Shown piece by piece: positions 35,416 through 48,862 of a stretch of 64,000 nucleotides of DNA. The DNA is taken from positions 1,079,726 through 1,143,725 of the forward strand of contig VUYV01000154.1 in the NCBI GenBank assembly GCA_008711295.1. Direction: 5' to 3'. The notes beneath the pieces were generated by a model. That model did no database searches. It was not told the origin of the DNA and saw only the letters and a program-made list of their open reading frames with translations. This stretch comes from Anarhynchus alexandrinus. Lineage: Eukaryota > Chordata > Aves > Charadriiformes > Charadriidae. The position numbers were made by a program, and so were the translations under genes. Positions within the stretch are counted from its first letter, which is position 1. Every line of letters begins with the position of its first letter.

Positions 35416-38400
35416 TTCCAAAACGTTGTATTCATCAGATTAGAAGAAAACTGTAACCCATCTTCACCAAACACACTGTTTCAACCTTAAACTTCAATTA
35501 TACCAGTGTTCTTACATATTCATTTTAATGTGTGCATTTAGCAGACTCAGTATTTTAAAAAATCTGTGCTCCTTTGTCTGTTTCAAATCTGGCACTGAAA
35601 ATCATAAGTTATTCTTCAATCCATTGAACTTATCATTTTATCCAACTTTATATTTACCTATGCATGGGAAAAAAAGCTTTCCACTAACTGACATTAAAGT
35701 CAAGATTCAGCTACGACTTTGGAGCGCTGCTAATTTGCAAAAACAATAAAAATGATGAAAGTTGCTGCTACTTAAATACAACAATATGCAAGGGGCACTT
35801 AAGTTTTCATTTCAGCAATGCTTTTGTTTCGTTTTTTTTTTTCTTTTCCACTTATGCTTCATTTCTTCTGATTTCTGTCTCCTTCAAGTATGCAAATCTG
35901 TGGTTACTCACCCTGTTCTGTTCAGATCTTTAGATACAGTAATGTAGAGATACTTCAGTTTTGTCATTGGCAATAAACGCAACCAAGTTACATAACCCTG
36001 AAAAGATTCGCTTTTGAGAAAGGCAAGATCCTCTTCTAGTATAAACTGCCATGTTTCAGTGAACTGTATCATGCCAGACTCACATTGGCTGAATATTTGG
36101 CTCCAAAAGCTTCCTTTTGAAGTCGGTGAACTTATTATTGTCATCCCTGTGGAATGTGGAACATTGCACCCGTGCCATAAGCTTTTAGGTAGAACCGCGA
36201 CGAGAATTTTCTTTGCCAAGAGAGTATTACAGAAGAGAGAGAACATGTTAACTCCTTTTTAAGCAATACAATGCTGTTACAGAAAAGTCACCGCTCTAGC
36301 ATGAGGGAAAAAAAATGACTGAAAGAATGGTAACACACTAAATAATTTTCAGCCCACAGAAAGAGCATCCCTGCTCTCCCCTAACAGTCCAAAGATAATA
36401 CAAAAACTTGAGACTGGTAATGATAACTTGATTTTCTTCTGTACTGCCCCAGCTTAGAAAGTGTAATTTTCCTGTCATATAAAAATATCTGAACGACAAC
36501 AGGGCAATACAGTAGTTCAGCACCCTGCTTAGTACTGACCTTAGGTATGAATTGCCGGTTCGCTACTACAAGGAGACAGTTACGTGTCTTCTCTTCCGCT
36601 TAACCTCTCTTTACATGGAACAATTCAGATTCCCTGTGCCTTCCACCAGTCCTCCTGAGCATAGTAAACAGACCGTCGCAATATCTCAGTGACATTAATG
36701 ACTGTTACCCTGGCTTCTCAGGGGACGGGGAGGGGGTGTGATGAACTAAAATGTGCATCACACAACCACGATGGCAATGGCAGAAAGAGGGGAGGGATTT
36801 CTTCTTCTTTTTAGCTGTAGGATGTGCTTAATGAATTGAACATTTTTTTAAACCAACACATATAGTGACTCGTCTGGGCCTGTAGAGTCGTTTCTTTCAG
36901 TAGCAGGTTTGCAGTTTGATATTCTTCTTTGTAAATGAAAAGAAAAATAGGTTAAATGGGATCAACTCTGCTGAAGATGCAGAGACTTGCCTCTGTTACA
37001 GTATTTGTTTCATAGCAGTCTCGTGCAGGATTACTGTGGCATTCGCACTACCAAACCGGAAGGAACACACATCTTTTATGGTGGTGTTGTAGTAGTGGTG
37101 ACACCTTGCCAGACCTCTTTACTGAAATCCAGGTGAATTAAATGAGCCTAAAAGCAATAAACTATATACTTTACCCTATAATCATTGAAATGAACAAGAT
37201 TACAGTTCCAGCCGTTTTCAGAGATTAAGGTTAGCTCCAAGCATTAAGTATGACTTTTACTGTTCTCTTCATACAGTACCAAAGGCACAATAAATTAAGT
37301 AAGTTACTACGGTCCATAAAATCATTGTAAATGTAATACATCTCAATTGATATAAATGAACTCAGTTAGGATTTTATATAACAAAGGTGAGCCTTTAAAT
37401 GATGAGTAATATTTCTGCTTTTTATTAGTTGAACTAGAGAAGGTTTTTATCTTGCATTTGTGAAGAGACAATTGAAACATAACTTCCGAGAATCTCATCA
37501 AATGGATTTAGAAGCCTTCACATCAAAAAAACAAATGAGGCAGATAGTCAACAGCGTTCCACAGGTGAATTTTGTAAGGGTGACAGAAAGGTAGCTTGGG
37601 TGTCAGTAAAGCTTTCGCACTGGGCATTAGAAACATCATAATTTTATCTACATTAAGCACCCAGTAAGAATTTTAATAGTTGGCGTTCAGAAGAAGGGAC
37701 ACAGAAATGTTGATGCTACAGATACCAACCAGGTAGGAGGCAAGGAGTTAAGGTGAATACAACAGCCAGCTTCTGAGCAGTTCTTATGTAAAAGAAACTA
37801 CTAAAAATATTTTTCACATTTCATCCTTCAAAACCAATGCAATATTAAAAAGATGTGTTCAATAAAACGAGAGAGAATTCACAACTAATAATGTACAGTT
37901 TGTCCAAGCCCTGGTATGAATCCTGTCACTGCTAGTTGCAAAGCTCTGATGCCTCCATGTATTCTTATTGCTTTTTAAAGCAATCTGGACTTGAAAGCAA
38001 TCCAAAGCTACATTGTTACATTGTAAATTGATGTACATCAGCGTTAAACCAGTCATTAGTGTGAAGGGAACCAGGAGAAGACAGGGAAGACATAAATTAT
38101 TCAGCATACACATTTTTCCATATGCTTCCATTTTTAATATAAAAAATAAATGTGCGCACACATCAACGCACCCACACATTCAGACACTTTCTATGAACCC
38201 TTCAAGTTTGAGCATCTCTGAAAGCAATATCATACAGATATAATCCAACTGCTTGATCCAATTCTCTGCACAATGGCATTGTTGTAAACAGACTGTCTTT
38301 TGTATTTGGTGACTAGAGGGACAGAAAAATACGCCAAGTCTGGCTATGAGTAATAGGTACCCATGGTGAAGTTTTCAAACCTCTCAGGTTTTTACCTGTT

Positions 38401-41400
38401 GACTATTAAGAACAAAATTTGTCTAACATTAAGTACTTTTCATAATTTTAGCCATCATATATTGTACTAAGAGCAGTAGATCCCATTTGTGTTCGTGTCT
38501 TTTATGTTTTTTAATAATTATCTTAGATGCTGAACAAATAGTCAGCAACGTTACAGAGAAATTAGTTCTGGAGTTGGTAACTAGACTTAGCATAGCCTTG
38601 CATAGAACTGGAAAATAGTGAAACTATACCCTTTCAAAGGGATGTCTTGTAATCCTAGGGTGTATCAAAGGGGGAAAAAAGCCTCTTCTGTATTAAAGAA
38701 ATAGAAATCTTATTTTTTTTAAAATCTAATTTTCTTTTGCAATTTTATCTGTATTTAATGTACAAGCAGCACTGAGTGAAAACTTAAGTTGAACCAGGCA
38801 ATGTCATTTTCCAATTTTTAATCAATAATAGAAAATTTTTACGTGTATTTCTGGTGGCGCAATGGAACATTTATGAAGCTCTATCTGTCCACTCCCATTT
38901 GCATGAAATATTTGTGGTCCTACCATGAGTCACAAACCTCAGAACTTAAATTTAGAACACATGCTTCCTAATAGCCTCTCTTTAATAATGTATCTGTGTT
39001 CCTAATCAATGTGAGTGAAATGTTTTCATAATTTAATAATAAAGTGGGTACATTCAGAATTTTGAACAGGTGAAGATAAATCATGTTTGCCTGTGAATAA
39101 CAGCTTTTATCATTTACTCAGTGGGATCATAATGTATTCTTTCAATCTGCACCAAAGGTAGTAGCAGGAAGCTATTTTATAGATTTCTTGGTAATCTGAG
39201 CTGATGTTATACCTGTTACAGGACACTTCCAATAAAATAGAAACACAGCAGGATGAAAAAAGATACAAATGGTGTTTTTATACCAGTCAATAAAAGCATG
39301 ACTCTCTAGTAATAGAAAATTTGTTCATGAATTGTGAAGTACCAGTGGCTCAGTTGGTAAGGTATTAAAATAATTCATGTCCTGCCATTGTAACTTTTTC
39401 TTACAATTGTACCTTTAATTTGCTGTCTCATTTTCATTGTCAATGAGAAAAAGTAAGTCAAGTACATTTATGGACCATACCATTAAAGCAGTTTATTGGA
39501 ATGTCTTTTTATCCTGTTGATCGTTCCCCTTAAGAAGAATGAAGTCTAGCACATATGTACTTACGAACTTATTCCTAATGACTCAAGGTCATGTTTTAGA
39601 AGTTGTGTTTTAATGAATTAAAAATTATTTGAGATTCCAGGTTTACTTAGGCAAGATCACAGAACGACTTCCAAAAACATTAAAAGGTCTAGGCTGCTAT
39701 CTGCAGAGTAATGCATGTCAGCAAACGCTTTTCTCCTCTTCGTTGAAACTCTGCAGGTTTCAGGGGTGCTCCCAGTAGGCATAAAGGTTGCCAGTTGGGC
39801 TCAGTTTGTGGGAGAGTGTCATTAATTTGGAAAAGAGAGTTACAGATATGGAAGTTAATTGGGTGTGCCGGATTCTGACCCCAGTCACACTACTTAAATT
39901 GGGAGTTGTCCCAGAATGAGTCGAAATTTTTCTGCTTTATGGTTATAGTCCATAAGCTGTGATTCTCATCAGTGTGGGTCTTGCATTTCTTTTAAACCAG
40001 GAAATGAAAATTAAATACATTGAAAAGAAATAGGAGTAGCCATAGTGCATCTGAAATGTAATTTCTCTGGCTGGCTGGAGAAGATTTTTACAGTTGTTAT
40101 CCTCTCAGCTTCGGTAAATAGTTGTTTTGACATACTTAGGTGTCCAGTCTCCATCCATTTAACTGTGGATTTTGCATGGTTTTTTAATGCCTAAAGGGAC
40201 ATTGCTCTTTTCTTTTGTTTCACCACATGTGCATTTGTTATTTTTTTCCTGGATAGGAAATTCTGATTTTTATAAACATGTTGTACTTTTAAAGCACATG
40301 ATGCTAAGCACATTCAGTCTGTAAGGGAATGTTCTTTCTGCCTTCCATGGGAAAAAAGAAATAATGAGTGGTATAAATTTTGCATCTTAGATCTCATTTC
40401 CTCTTTAGAATATAAATCTTGTGCAAAGGAAATAGGGTCTCCATTATCTCTTAAAGATGAAACAGCTTCTAATATGGATAGTCTGCATTCCCTCTGTCAT
40501 GTTCCTGGGGGATAGGTTAATAAATAATGAACTAAATGTCATATTTTGAAGTCTCTTAGTTCATGGTGATGCGGCTTTCTTACATGTTTATTAAATTTCA
40601 ATCTTCATTAGACAGGGTTAGTGGAGAAATTAGGTCCCTCTTGTATTGATTTAGTAATGCAGAGTTATAAAATAAATAAAAAGCAGACAGATTTTTGCTT
40701 TTTTTTATCATCTGTGGGTCTTTCCTTGATCCTGACTGTGCCACGTGCACTGCCTATGACTGAATGAGCTGAAACATTTGTCAAAATTATTTTGGCACCA
40801 TCCATTGTCAAGGTTAAAAAGGGAAAAGAAGATTTGAGATTACATGCTACATTTGAACAACAGTGACCAGCCTGAGCAATTACCAAACAAATCTGACAAA
40901 ACTCTTTATAAAAGCTCTTAGCACAAACTACCCAGGACCTTGAGATCTGTTGGGATCACAGACTTAGGGAAGTATGCGAACACTGACCTTGTAACCATCC
41001 CTCTTCATCTCTACACTCAACCGTGTCATTGTGGTCATCTTTTTTAACTTCTCTTCAGTATCTGGGGGCTAACCTACCTTCAGGTGGAAGGATTCATGGT
41101 AACTCGATGTTTGCTTCTCACTTTTCCCAGAGGCAACTTAACAGTCTCACATAAGCATAAAAGAAATGGTTTGGGAATTCAGAAGTGATTTAGAGACTAT
41201 TAAATCCCACCCACTGGACATCCTGCAGGTTGGTGGGTTTGAGTTGAAAGGCTCAAACAAGCCGAGCAGAGCTTGAGTTTCTAGGCATCTTCTCCAAATG
41301 TAATGTCAAAAACTTTGCGGTCCAGGTCTCTGGGCACTGAGACTAATGTTTGTGATGGTCTTCACATATTCTCTACTCTCCAGGAGTTTAAGCAATGCCT

Positions 41401-41526
41401 TTCCTTATGCTCCCATCTGTTGGGAGCTCCCATTTGCAGTTCATCTCCCCAGGGTTATGAAAAAGCTGATGGTCATAACACACAGGACCAAAAAAAAAAC
41501 ATATGTATACTTTACCTTGATAGTAT
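35416..41526. other. Long unique AT-rich non-coding region
   Basis: About 6 kb with no recognised gene. The opposite-strand open frames at 35908-36262 and 37859-38243 lack known domains. A G-rich patch (GGGGACGGGGAGGGGG) lies near 36721-36736. No RNA gene or dated repeat is recognised. Confidence 0.5.
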
Positions 41527-41660
41527 CCTAGAATAATTCTGATGGGTGGGGATCTCAGAGGGTGTCTCTCTGGTCCATCTTCCCACTCAGAGTAGGATTA
41601 GCCACAAGATCAGACCAGGTTGCTCAGACCCTTGTCCAGTGAGGTCTTGAGGCTGAATAT
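41527..41660 (-). mobile_element. Old CR1 LINE 3' fragment
   Basis: In + orientation the order is CCTAGAATAATTCTGATGGG (decayed tail), ATCTCAGAGGGTGTCTCTCT, then AGACCAGGTTGCTCAGACCC and TTGTCCAGTGAGGTCTTGAG. These are the reverse of the CR1 3' UTR and last ORF2 codons. The copy is more diverged than its neighbours, and the rest of ORF2 is missing. Confidence 0.78.
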
Positions 41661-42369
41661 AGGGGCAAAGCAAGGCTTGCTAATGGAAATAATGATCTGA
41701 AAATTAATAGTTGCAGCTAAAAGTAGTGAGAAACAAATCCTCAACTGGGAAACCATTTGGTTATAATTACTAACACACAACTCTAATAGTACCAACATGT
41801 ACAATCATGCATGAGAAACTTGCTAAGCCAGGTAAATGCAATGTAGCTATATTGATCTAGCTATATTAATCCTATAATTAAGAAATGGACCTTGGAAAAC
41901 TATAGATATGAAATTATAAAATACTTCAGAACCTATTTTGTAGAAAATAATAATCATCTCTGAAGGAGAAAGAAATGAAAAAATATTATACAAATACAGT
42001 ATCATCAGTGGCAAGATAACTGCTTGTCTAGTTAAGAGAAATTTGGATTTTACTAAACTATTTCCTCTGATTACATATGGAAAATCATTACTCTTATTGG
42101 TAAAAAGCACAAATTAATACTGAAACTGTAAGGATGGTCAGCTAAAAGGAAACAAAGGATGTAATACAATGAAAGAACAAGGGGATTGGAAAGTGGTTAC
42201 GGATGGATCACAGGATTATTGGAGTGGTAGAATGTAAAAAAGGGTGTGAGAAGTATTTCTGTTATTCTTGCTACTCTTGCCATACTTTTAAGACTTCACT
42301 GGGAAAATAGGGTGCAATGCTGACCGCTCCTATACGAGAAACATGTTTGCAAACACAGACACAAGGAGA
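41661..42369. other. Unique non-coding stretch
   Basis: No gene is recognised. A short imperfect duplication (TAGCTATATTGATC / TAGCTATATTAATC) lies at about 41844-41871. Confidence 0.5.
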
Positions 42370-42800
42370 GGCCGTTAAGATGAGCACAGAAACAGAGCAT
42401 TTCCCTTGCCGAAGGACACAAAGAGAGTTTGGCTTGTTTAGCCTTGCAAAACATAGACGAAGACAGGATGTGATTGTTCTCTATAAACTTATCAGGTGGG
42501 TAAACACCAGGGAGAAGAACTGCTTAAACTAAAGAACAATGTTGGTCCAAGAACAAACAGCTATAAATTGTCCATGAATAAATTTAGGGTGGAAATTAGA
42601 TAAAGTTTTCTAATCCTCTGGTGAGTAAGGTTCTGAAACAGTCTTCCAGTAAGAATAATAAAGGAAATGGGGAATCTAGTTGGTTTTAGGAAGGGGTATT
42701 AAATAGGTTTTGAAGGGGATTATATGGTGTGGGTGCCTGTGATGAGCAGATTGGATTCAGTGGCCCAGTGGACTGTTTCCCATTTTATAAGTAGATATTC
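42370..42800 (+). mobile_element. Ancient L3/CR1-like LINE 3' relic
   Basis: A decayed frame reads EFGLFSLAKHR and then QDVIVLYKLIRWVNTRE (about 42427-42518), which matches the CR1-family C-terminal pattern [27 protein letters not shown]. Downstream, AGGGTGGAAATTAGATAAAG, GTTCTGAAACAGTCTTCCAG and CAGATTGGATTCAGTGGCCC follow the family 3' order. Divergence resembles the relic at 29.3 kb and exceeds that of the standard CR1 copies. Confidence 0.68.
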
Positions 42801-45800
42801 CGATCAGATTGATTCCGCCACATTATATCTAACTCTTTACTCATGGGTGTCCTTTTTGAGTGGATAGTGATACAAATGTAGGAGTCCTCCCTGATGGCCC
42901 TAAAACAGAATTAATAATTTACTTTTCTGATATATTTTATGTGAACTGGAAGGTAAAAGGCATCAGAAAATGAAAACAAATAGGACATTCAAAGCAGGCT
43001 GCTTGCTGTACAAACCAAATCACAAAGACAGCAAAAAAGACACTTGATGTCCCCAAGAAAATGTGCAATTTAAAAATAAGAAAATAGTCAACAGTTAGAT
43101 AGTGGAATATGAGCAAATAATGAGGCAGTATTGGTCAGCATGCTGAATAGCCATGTTAGCACATGACAAGCTTTTTGTAAGTATGTGAAAGGAGACTTTT
43201 GAGGAGGAAAATTAGTTAACTATTTATGTGAATCTGCTTTAAAGCTTGTATGGCAGTGAAAGTGGAAGGGCAGAAGAGGGAGCGTACATGTGAGTGGTAA
43301 AGTTGAAGGTGTACTCGTTACTTAACCAGAGACAAAAGTCCACCACATGAGAGAGAGAGAGATGATAGACAGGCAAGGCTGCAGGTGGTGAAGAGCCATA
43401 GAAGTAAAGGGAATGGTTCACATTTGATGCGTGGTAATGCAGCAAGCAAGAAGAATGAATTATTATCAAAATGAAAAAATTAGGTGGTGATGTTTGCGGT
43501 GACATCCCAAGTGCAAACAAGTTAAAGTTAAAGTTGCAAATGTAAAAAAAAAATTATCACAGAAACAGAGATACAAATAAGAGATCCAGCTATGTTGGCA
43601 GGAAATAAACCCTACATGTGATAAATGTTGAAAATCAACCTATAAAACTTGAGTGAAAGTGAAACTTGAACCTGAAAATGAGTCTCTAGCATGACAATAA
43701 TGCACATATGGGGAATTCAAGAATTCAGAAGGGATCTATAAATTGTCTAAAGATGGACATCACAGATGATTACAGATGCTCAAGTACCTTTGACTCCCAC
43801 TGAGACACCAGCACTTCAAGGACTCATGTTGGGGTTGTTAAAATGCCATCTCTTAAACCCAGGCCTTAAAAATTGTCTTTAACAGACGAGAGGACATTTC
43901 ATGGTGTTTGTTTAGTTTTCTTTCTTCTACATTTACGATGGAAACAGATTAATGTCAGACCTAGCATTTAATTTTTCACTTTAAGTCTTTGTATCCATTT
44001 ATAACTTTGCAGAATTATTTCACTTAATAGATATGCTCTGACTCTTGAGTATGGGCTTCATGTACTCAATCTACCCCTTTCTTCTCCCAAGTGATATTTA
44101 GCAATTATTGTTATTTAATTCCTGGATGAAAAATTACAGGGCTCTGCTCTGTAATTATCAATGACCTTTCAGTGTAGAAAAATGCAGCCCATCAGATGCA
44201 ATGGGACTGCCACAGGCGGCCTAAGTATTTGGACAGATAGCTTAGGAAGAATGCTTTCCCTCCTCTGGATCTGTCTTTTGTTGAAGGTCAGCGGAGTTGT
44301 AGGGTAGAGCTTTGAACAAACTTTTCTTGTTACTACTTGTTATTTTAGAACTAGGAATGAATCTACCTGGAAAATGACACAACAAATTTATTTCATTACC
44401 TCAGACAGCACTGGATTATTAAGTCAATAAACATAACACTAACATCGGTAGTACTGCAAACCCAGAGGTACATATGATATCGGGTACTATATTGACACAT
44501 GAAAATTCATTCTTTCCATAGAGAATTTATGGCATAGCTAGGAAAGGCCAGTAGCGGTGAATAGGAGAACTTAAATTATCCTCATTTTAGAGAAAGAAAT
44601 GCAAAGATGAGGGTCTGATTCAACAAGCCACAGACTTCAGGGATGCTGGGTAGTCTGCTTCATATCCATGAATGGTAAACCTCCTCAGTGCCTTCCTTCA
44701 TCACAGCCTAGAGTGGTCTGTCCCAGGTTAAGGGAGAAGACTGTGCTGATGAGAGAGTTATAGGGCTATTGTACTTTGCTCTGGAGACAAAACACACCCC
44801 CAAAAAGGTCATTGGCATAAGTACACCTCTGCTGGCTGCCCTGCCTGAGGCACGGTCAGGAGGTGATAGGCAGTAAGTAGCAGCTATCTATGAAAAAGCC
44901 TAGAAAAGGGCCTAGCAAAACCAAAAGCACTACAGACCCTGATGGGAGCTTCTTTCTCTGCTGATTCTTCAGGCGACTCCATGTGGGGCCATCTCTGCTG
45001 ATTCATGTTTGGTGCAATAGCTAGACACGGCAAAGAAGAAATATCTTCTATGGATCTCATTGACTGTTGGAAGACAGGGAATCACCCTTCCTAGGGCGAG
45101 TCTTGCCCCTTGTAGGGTGAGCACCAGAGTACCTTTCTGAGCTTTGCAACAGGAACAAAGTGAGTTGGCCCATGTGCTTTTACAAAGTTAGTATTCCTCA
45201 ATTTGTTCATTCAAATTTCTGAACAGGGCCCCTTCCACTTGTCCCCATGACTGTTCCTATATTCCAAGTGATACGTCTGATAAGAAGGTCCTAGCACTCA
45301 AGATAGTCCTTTTATTACTTTTGCTTTTTGTCTAATCTGATCAGAACTAAGCTTAAAAAGTTGTTCACTTGTCTAGTTTTGATGAGTTTTTGCTCAGGCC
45401 ATGGTTATACTAATGCACACAAGTCTGGAGGAGCCCATCACTGCTACAGCAAGTGAAATCCATTTCTTTGACGGTCTACGATTGCCATGTATTCATTGGT
45501 TTCTTAGACCTTAACAGCTTTTCTTTCTGAATCATTTGTCTTACTAAGTGCTACACTCACCAAAATATTTGTCACTATTATTAATGGACATTTTGTTGCA
45601 GAACCCCAGTGCCAAAGCATTAGCTATAATTATCTGCATGCATGATGTATAGGTAGGTCCAGGGACATATGCAGGTAAGATTTTCATACCTATATGACAC
45701 TGTGATAACCATCGGTGCCTTAAAACTACATAGGATCAAGAAACTGTGAGGCATCCTCACAGAGCCATGTGCCAGAAAGGGTTATCTGTTTAAGGAATCT

Positions 45801-47668
45801 TCTTCATCCCCTGACCCACAGTAAGCTGTGGGAGCTGCTCAAACCGCACCATTTAGGACGGGAAGTAAAGGCAACTTCTGTCTCAGTAGTAGGAATCTAA
45901 TTATTCTTTTGGAAATCAGCCAAGATCCTGGATCTAATATAGATATAGTATCCCATACTAAGTGATACAGATTTTTAAGAACCACATGTGGCCAACTTTC
46001 CGTTCCACTTCCTTATTAAAGACGTATTCAGCAGCCTCTTGTCTCCTAATAACATAGACATTACCTCAGGCTTGACACAGAGAAAAAGCCTGCCTACTAA
46101 ATTCAGCCATTCTGGTGCGTTGTCTTACAGAGAAGACTGCCATGCACATATTCACTGAGCTATATACCCTATATATCCTGCTAAGCCTGGAAGATGTGAG
46201 AAGATAACTCTTGAGATTGAGCGGCTGCGGGTGGTAGGATACTGTTGAGTGTAAATGAGAAGAGAAATTTGAGCATCAGAACCTTAACTGTGGATCACAA
46301 CACATCCAACCAGCATGATATATTAATTTATAATTAAATGTTGACTTTTTTTCCCCTAAGGATATTTTGGCTTCTATACCAGCATAGCTCATTAGTTAGT
46401 CATTGCGGTTGATCCAGTTATTGGCACACCTTTGATCACTTCCCACCTAACTGAGCATATTAGAGTGGATACCAAACACCTTTGTGCTGCTTCATCATTG
46501 CAGGCAGAACATTTACATCCTATGCAAGGAAGAGCTATTTCTCAGCCTCGGTCTTGCTTCTCACGACAGTCCTCTTATTTCATTGAAACTGCTGAAACTT
46601 TCTCAAAATCTATGTTTTGTATCATGATGTTTCCTTTTCCTGGCATCATGTACATCGGTGAGATAACCAGTCTTATTTTCATGGGACTTTCTAGTGATTC
46701 TTAAAATGAGTAATTCTTGCTAGCAGAAATGAAAAACTGGTTTAAAAAAATCTAGTTAAGATAACATGTATGTTATTGGTGCTCTAGGTCTAAAAGTACT
46801 CCAAATAATTATATTTCTTTGCTTAAATATAGTACACAACAGAATTCCTGTTCTGAATCAGCCCTTAAAGGATAATGGTGTTTCTGTCTGTCAGAAGATA
46901 AAGATGAAGAAAACATGAAGTTTATAAGAAGCTTGACCGAATTTAAGTATCCTATTTCCAGTACAATTCCCTTTACCTTAGTTACTGATTGAACTGTCTT
47001 AATCAAAAGAGCAGGGATTTTGATTCTTTACAAGATATTTTCCTACTTATTTTTTTATAGTTTAAAAAAAAAATTGTTTAGTGCAAAAAACAAATACAGA
47101 GCTGAAAATACTTTTTAGTAACATTGTCAACACTGATGATTCGCAGATGATATCAGCTTGTTAAAATGCACCACCAACTTTATAAAACATCAATTTCTCT
47201 CTTATATTTCTCGCAGCTTTTGCTACGCATAACACCTAAGACTCCCATAACTGAAGCATTAATGTATTTTTTAAACCTGTCTCTTTAATCTTTCAGTATT
47301 TCTTTGAGCGTTTGTCAGAATTTTGTGCTTACACACCTTCATTAACTCCCCTGTATAGTCACTCAGTTAGGATTCGTTTAATGTAACTTCAACCATCTAG
47401 AAGTTGGTATGTGGAGTAAACGAGCAATCTAAGCTTTCTGCAGGGACAGCTGATCCCTTGCTAGGATACACGTCTGATATAGATGGAATTATTTTCTTCT
47501 GAAGTTGTTTATCTCTCTCCACTGACTACAGGGGAAGCCTAGGCAATTACCTCAAAAGAAACACCAAATATTTTAACAGTTAAAAAGACGAAACGAATTT
47601 CCTCAGCCTTCTCTTTTGTTTATGCGGCTGACCTGCAGGAGAGGAAAAGACTGTTTTCATTTTTAGAC
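42801..47668. other. Long unclassified non-coding region
   Basis: No gene is recognised. 44573-44640 (ATTATCCTCATTTTAGAGAA...) recalls a reversed MIR but is too short to call. The block at 44.8-46.4 kb is less AT-biased than its flanks and has no long open frame on either strand; it could be a decayed insertion of unknown type. The 90-codon open frame at 46432-46704 has no known domain. A GA run lies near 43350-43362. Confidence 0.45.
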
Positions 47669-48645
47669 AGGGTACCATAGAATCATAGAATCATAGAATT
47701 GCTGAGGTTGGAAGGGACCTTTAAGATCATCAAGTCCAACCATTAACCTACCCTGACAAAACCACTTCTAAACCATGTCCCCAAGTACCACATCTATCCT
47801 TTTTTTAAACACCTCCAGGGATGGCAAATCCACCACCTCCCTGGGCAGCCTATTCCAACATTTAATAACCCTTTCAGTGAAAAAATGTTTCCTAATATCC
47901 AATCTAAACCTCGTCTGACATAACTTGAACCCATTTCCTCTCATCCTATCACTTGTCACCAGGGAGAAGAGGTCAGCCCCCACCTCTCTACAACCTCCTT
48001 TCAGGTAGTTGTAGAGAGTGATAAGGTCAGCCTTATATATCCTGATAAGGATAGCCTCTTCTCCAGGCTAAACAACCTCAATTCCCTCAGTCGTTCCTAA
48101 TAAGACTTGTTCTCCAGATCCCTCACCAGCTTCGTTGCCCTTCTCTGGACCCTCTCCATCACCTTGATGTCCTTCTTACACTGCGGTGCCCAAAACTGAA
48201 CACAGTACTCAAGGTGGGGCCTCACCAGTGCCGACTACAGGGGGATGATCACTTCCCTAGTCCGGCTCACCACACTATTCCTGATGCAGGCCAGGATGCT
48301 TTTGGCCTTCTTGGCCACCTGGGTACACTGCCAGCTCATGTTCAGGCGGCTGTCAACCAACAGCCCCAGGTCCCTTTCCCCCAGGCAGCTTTCCAGCCAC
48401 TCTTCCCCAAGCCTGTAGCACTGCATGGGGTTGTTGTGGCGCAAGTGCAGGACCTGGCACTTGGCCTTGTTGAACCTCATACCACTGGTCTCGGCCCATC
48501 GATCCAGCCTGTCCAGATCCCTCTGTAGAGCCCTCCTACCCTCAAGCAGATGAACACGCCTACCTAGCTTAGTGTCATCTGCGAACTTACTAAGGGTGCA
48601 CTCGATCCCCTCATCCAGATCATTGATAAAGATACCATGACTGTG
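47669..48645 (-). mobile_element. CR1 LINE, 5'-truncated, ~970 bp
   Basis: The + strand begins with the reversed tail (CATAGAATCATAGAATCATA), then GAGGTTGGAAGGGACCTTTA. The ORF2 C-terminus follows (minus frame 47983-47768: [10 protein letters not shown] and [10 protein letters not shown]) and then the post-RT region (minus frame 48480-48235, with [11 protein letters not shown] and [12 protein letters not shown]). It stops at GATCATTGATAAAGATACC, inside the reverse-transcriptase region before FADD. A few frameshifts separate the two open pieces. It is about 90% alike by eye to the outer CR1 at 56.3-58 kb. TACCAT flanks both ends, but CR1 tails make that an unreliable duplication. Confidence 0.93.
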
Positions 48646-48862
48646 AATCTAGCAGCAGAGAGAAAATTGAAAACTATGCTTCGGCTCGTATTCTGAAATT
48701 AGCAGTAGTGGAAATTGTATCTCTCCTTGGTTCATGCATATCCCTGGAAAGTGTGTCTATGACTGTATTTTCTGTATCTTAGATACAACTGCTGTGTTAC
48801 AGAGCTAAGAGGCAATCAAGGTATTTTGCCACGGCTAACTTTTGGTGTGACTTAATATAACA

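Noticed and set aside
44573..44640. Possible reversed MIR (TTATCCTCATTTTAGAGAA)
   Set aside because: One suggestive word only; the rest of the SINE is not recognisable.
47663..48648. TACCAT on both sides of the 47.7 kb CR1 as a target-site duplication
   Set aside because: Six bases that overlap the CR1 tail (CATAGAATCAT); CR1 insertions often lack duplications, so this is not reliable.
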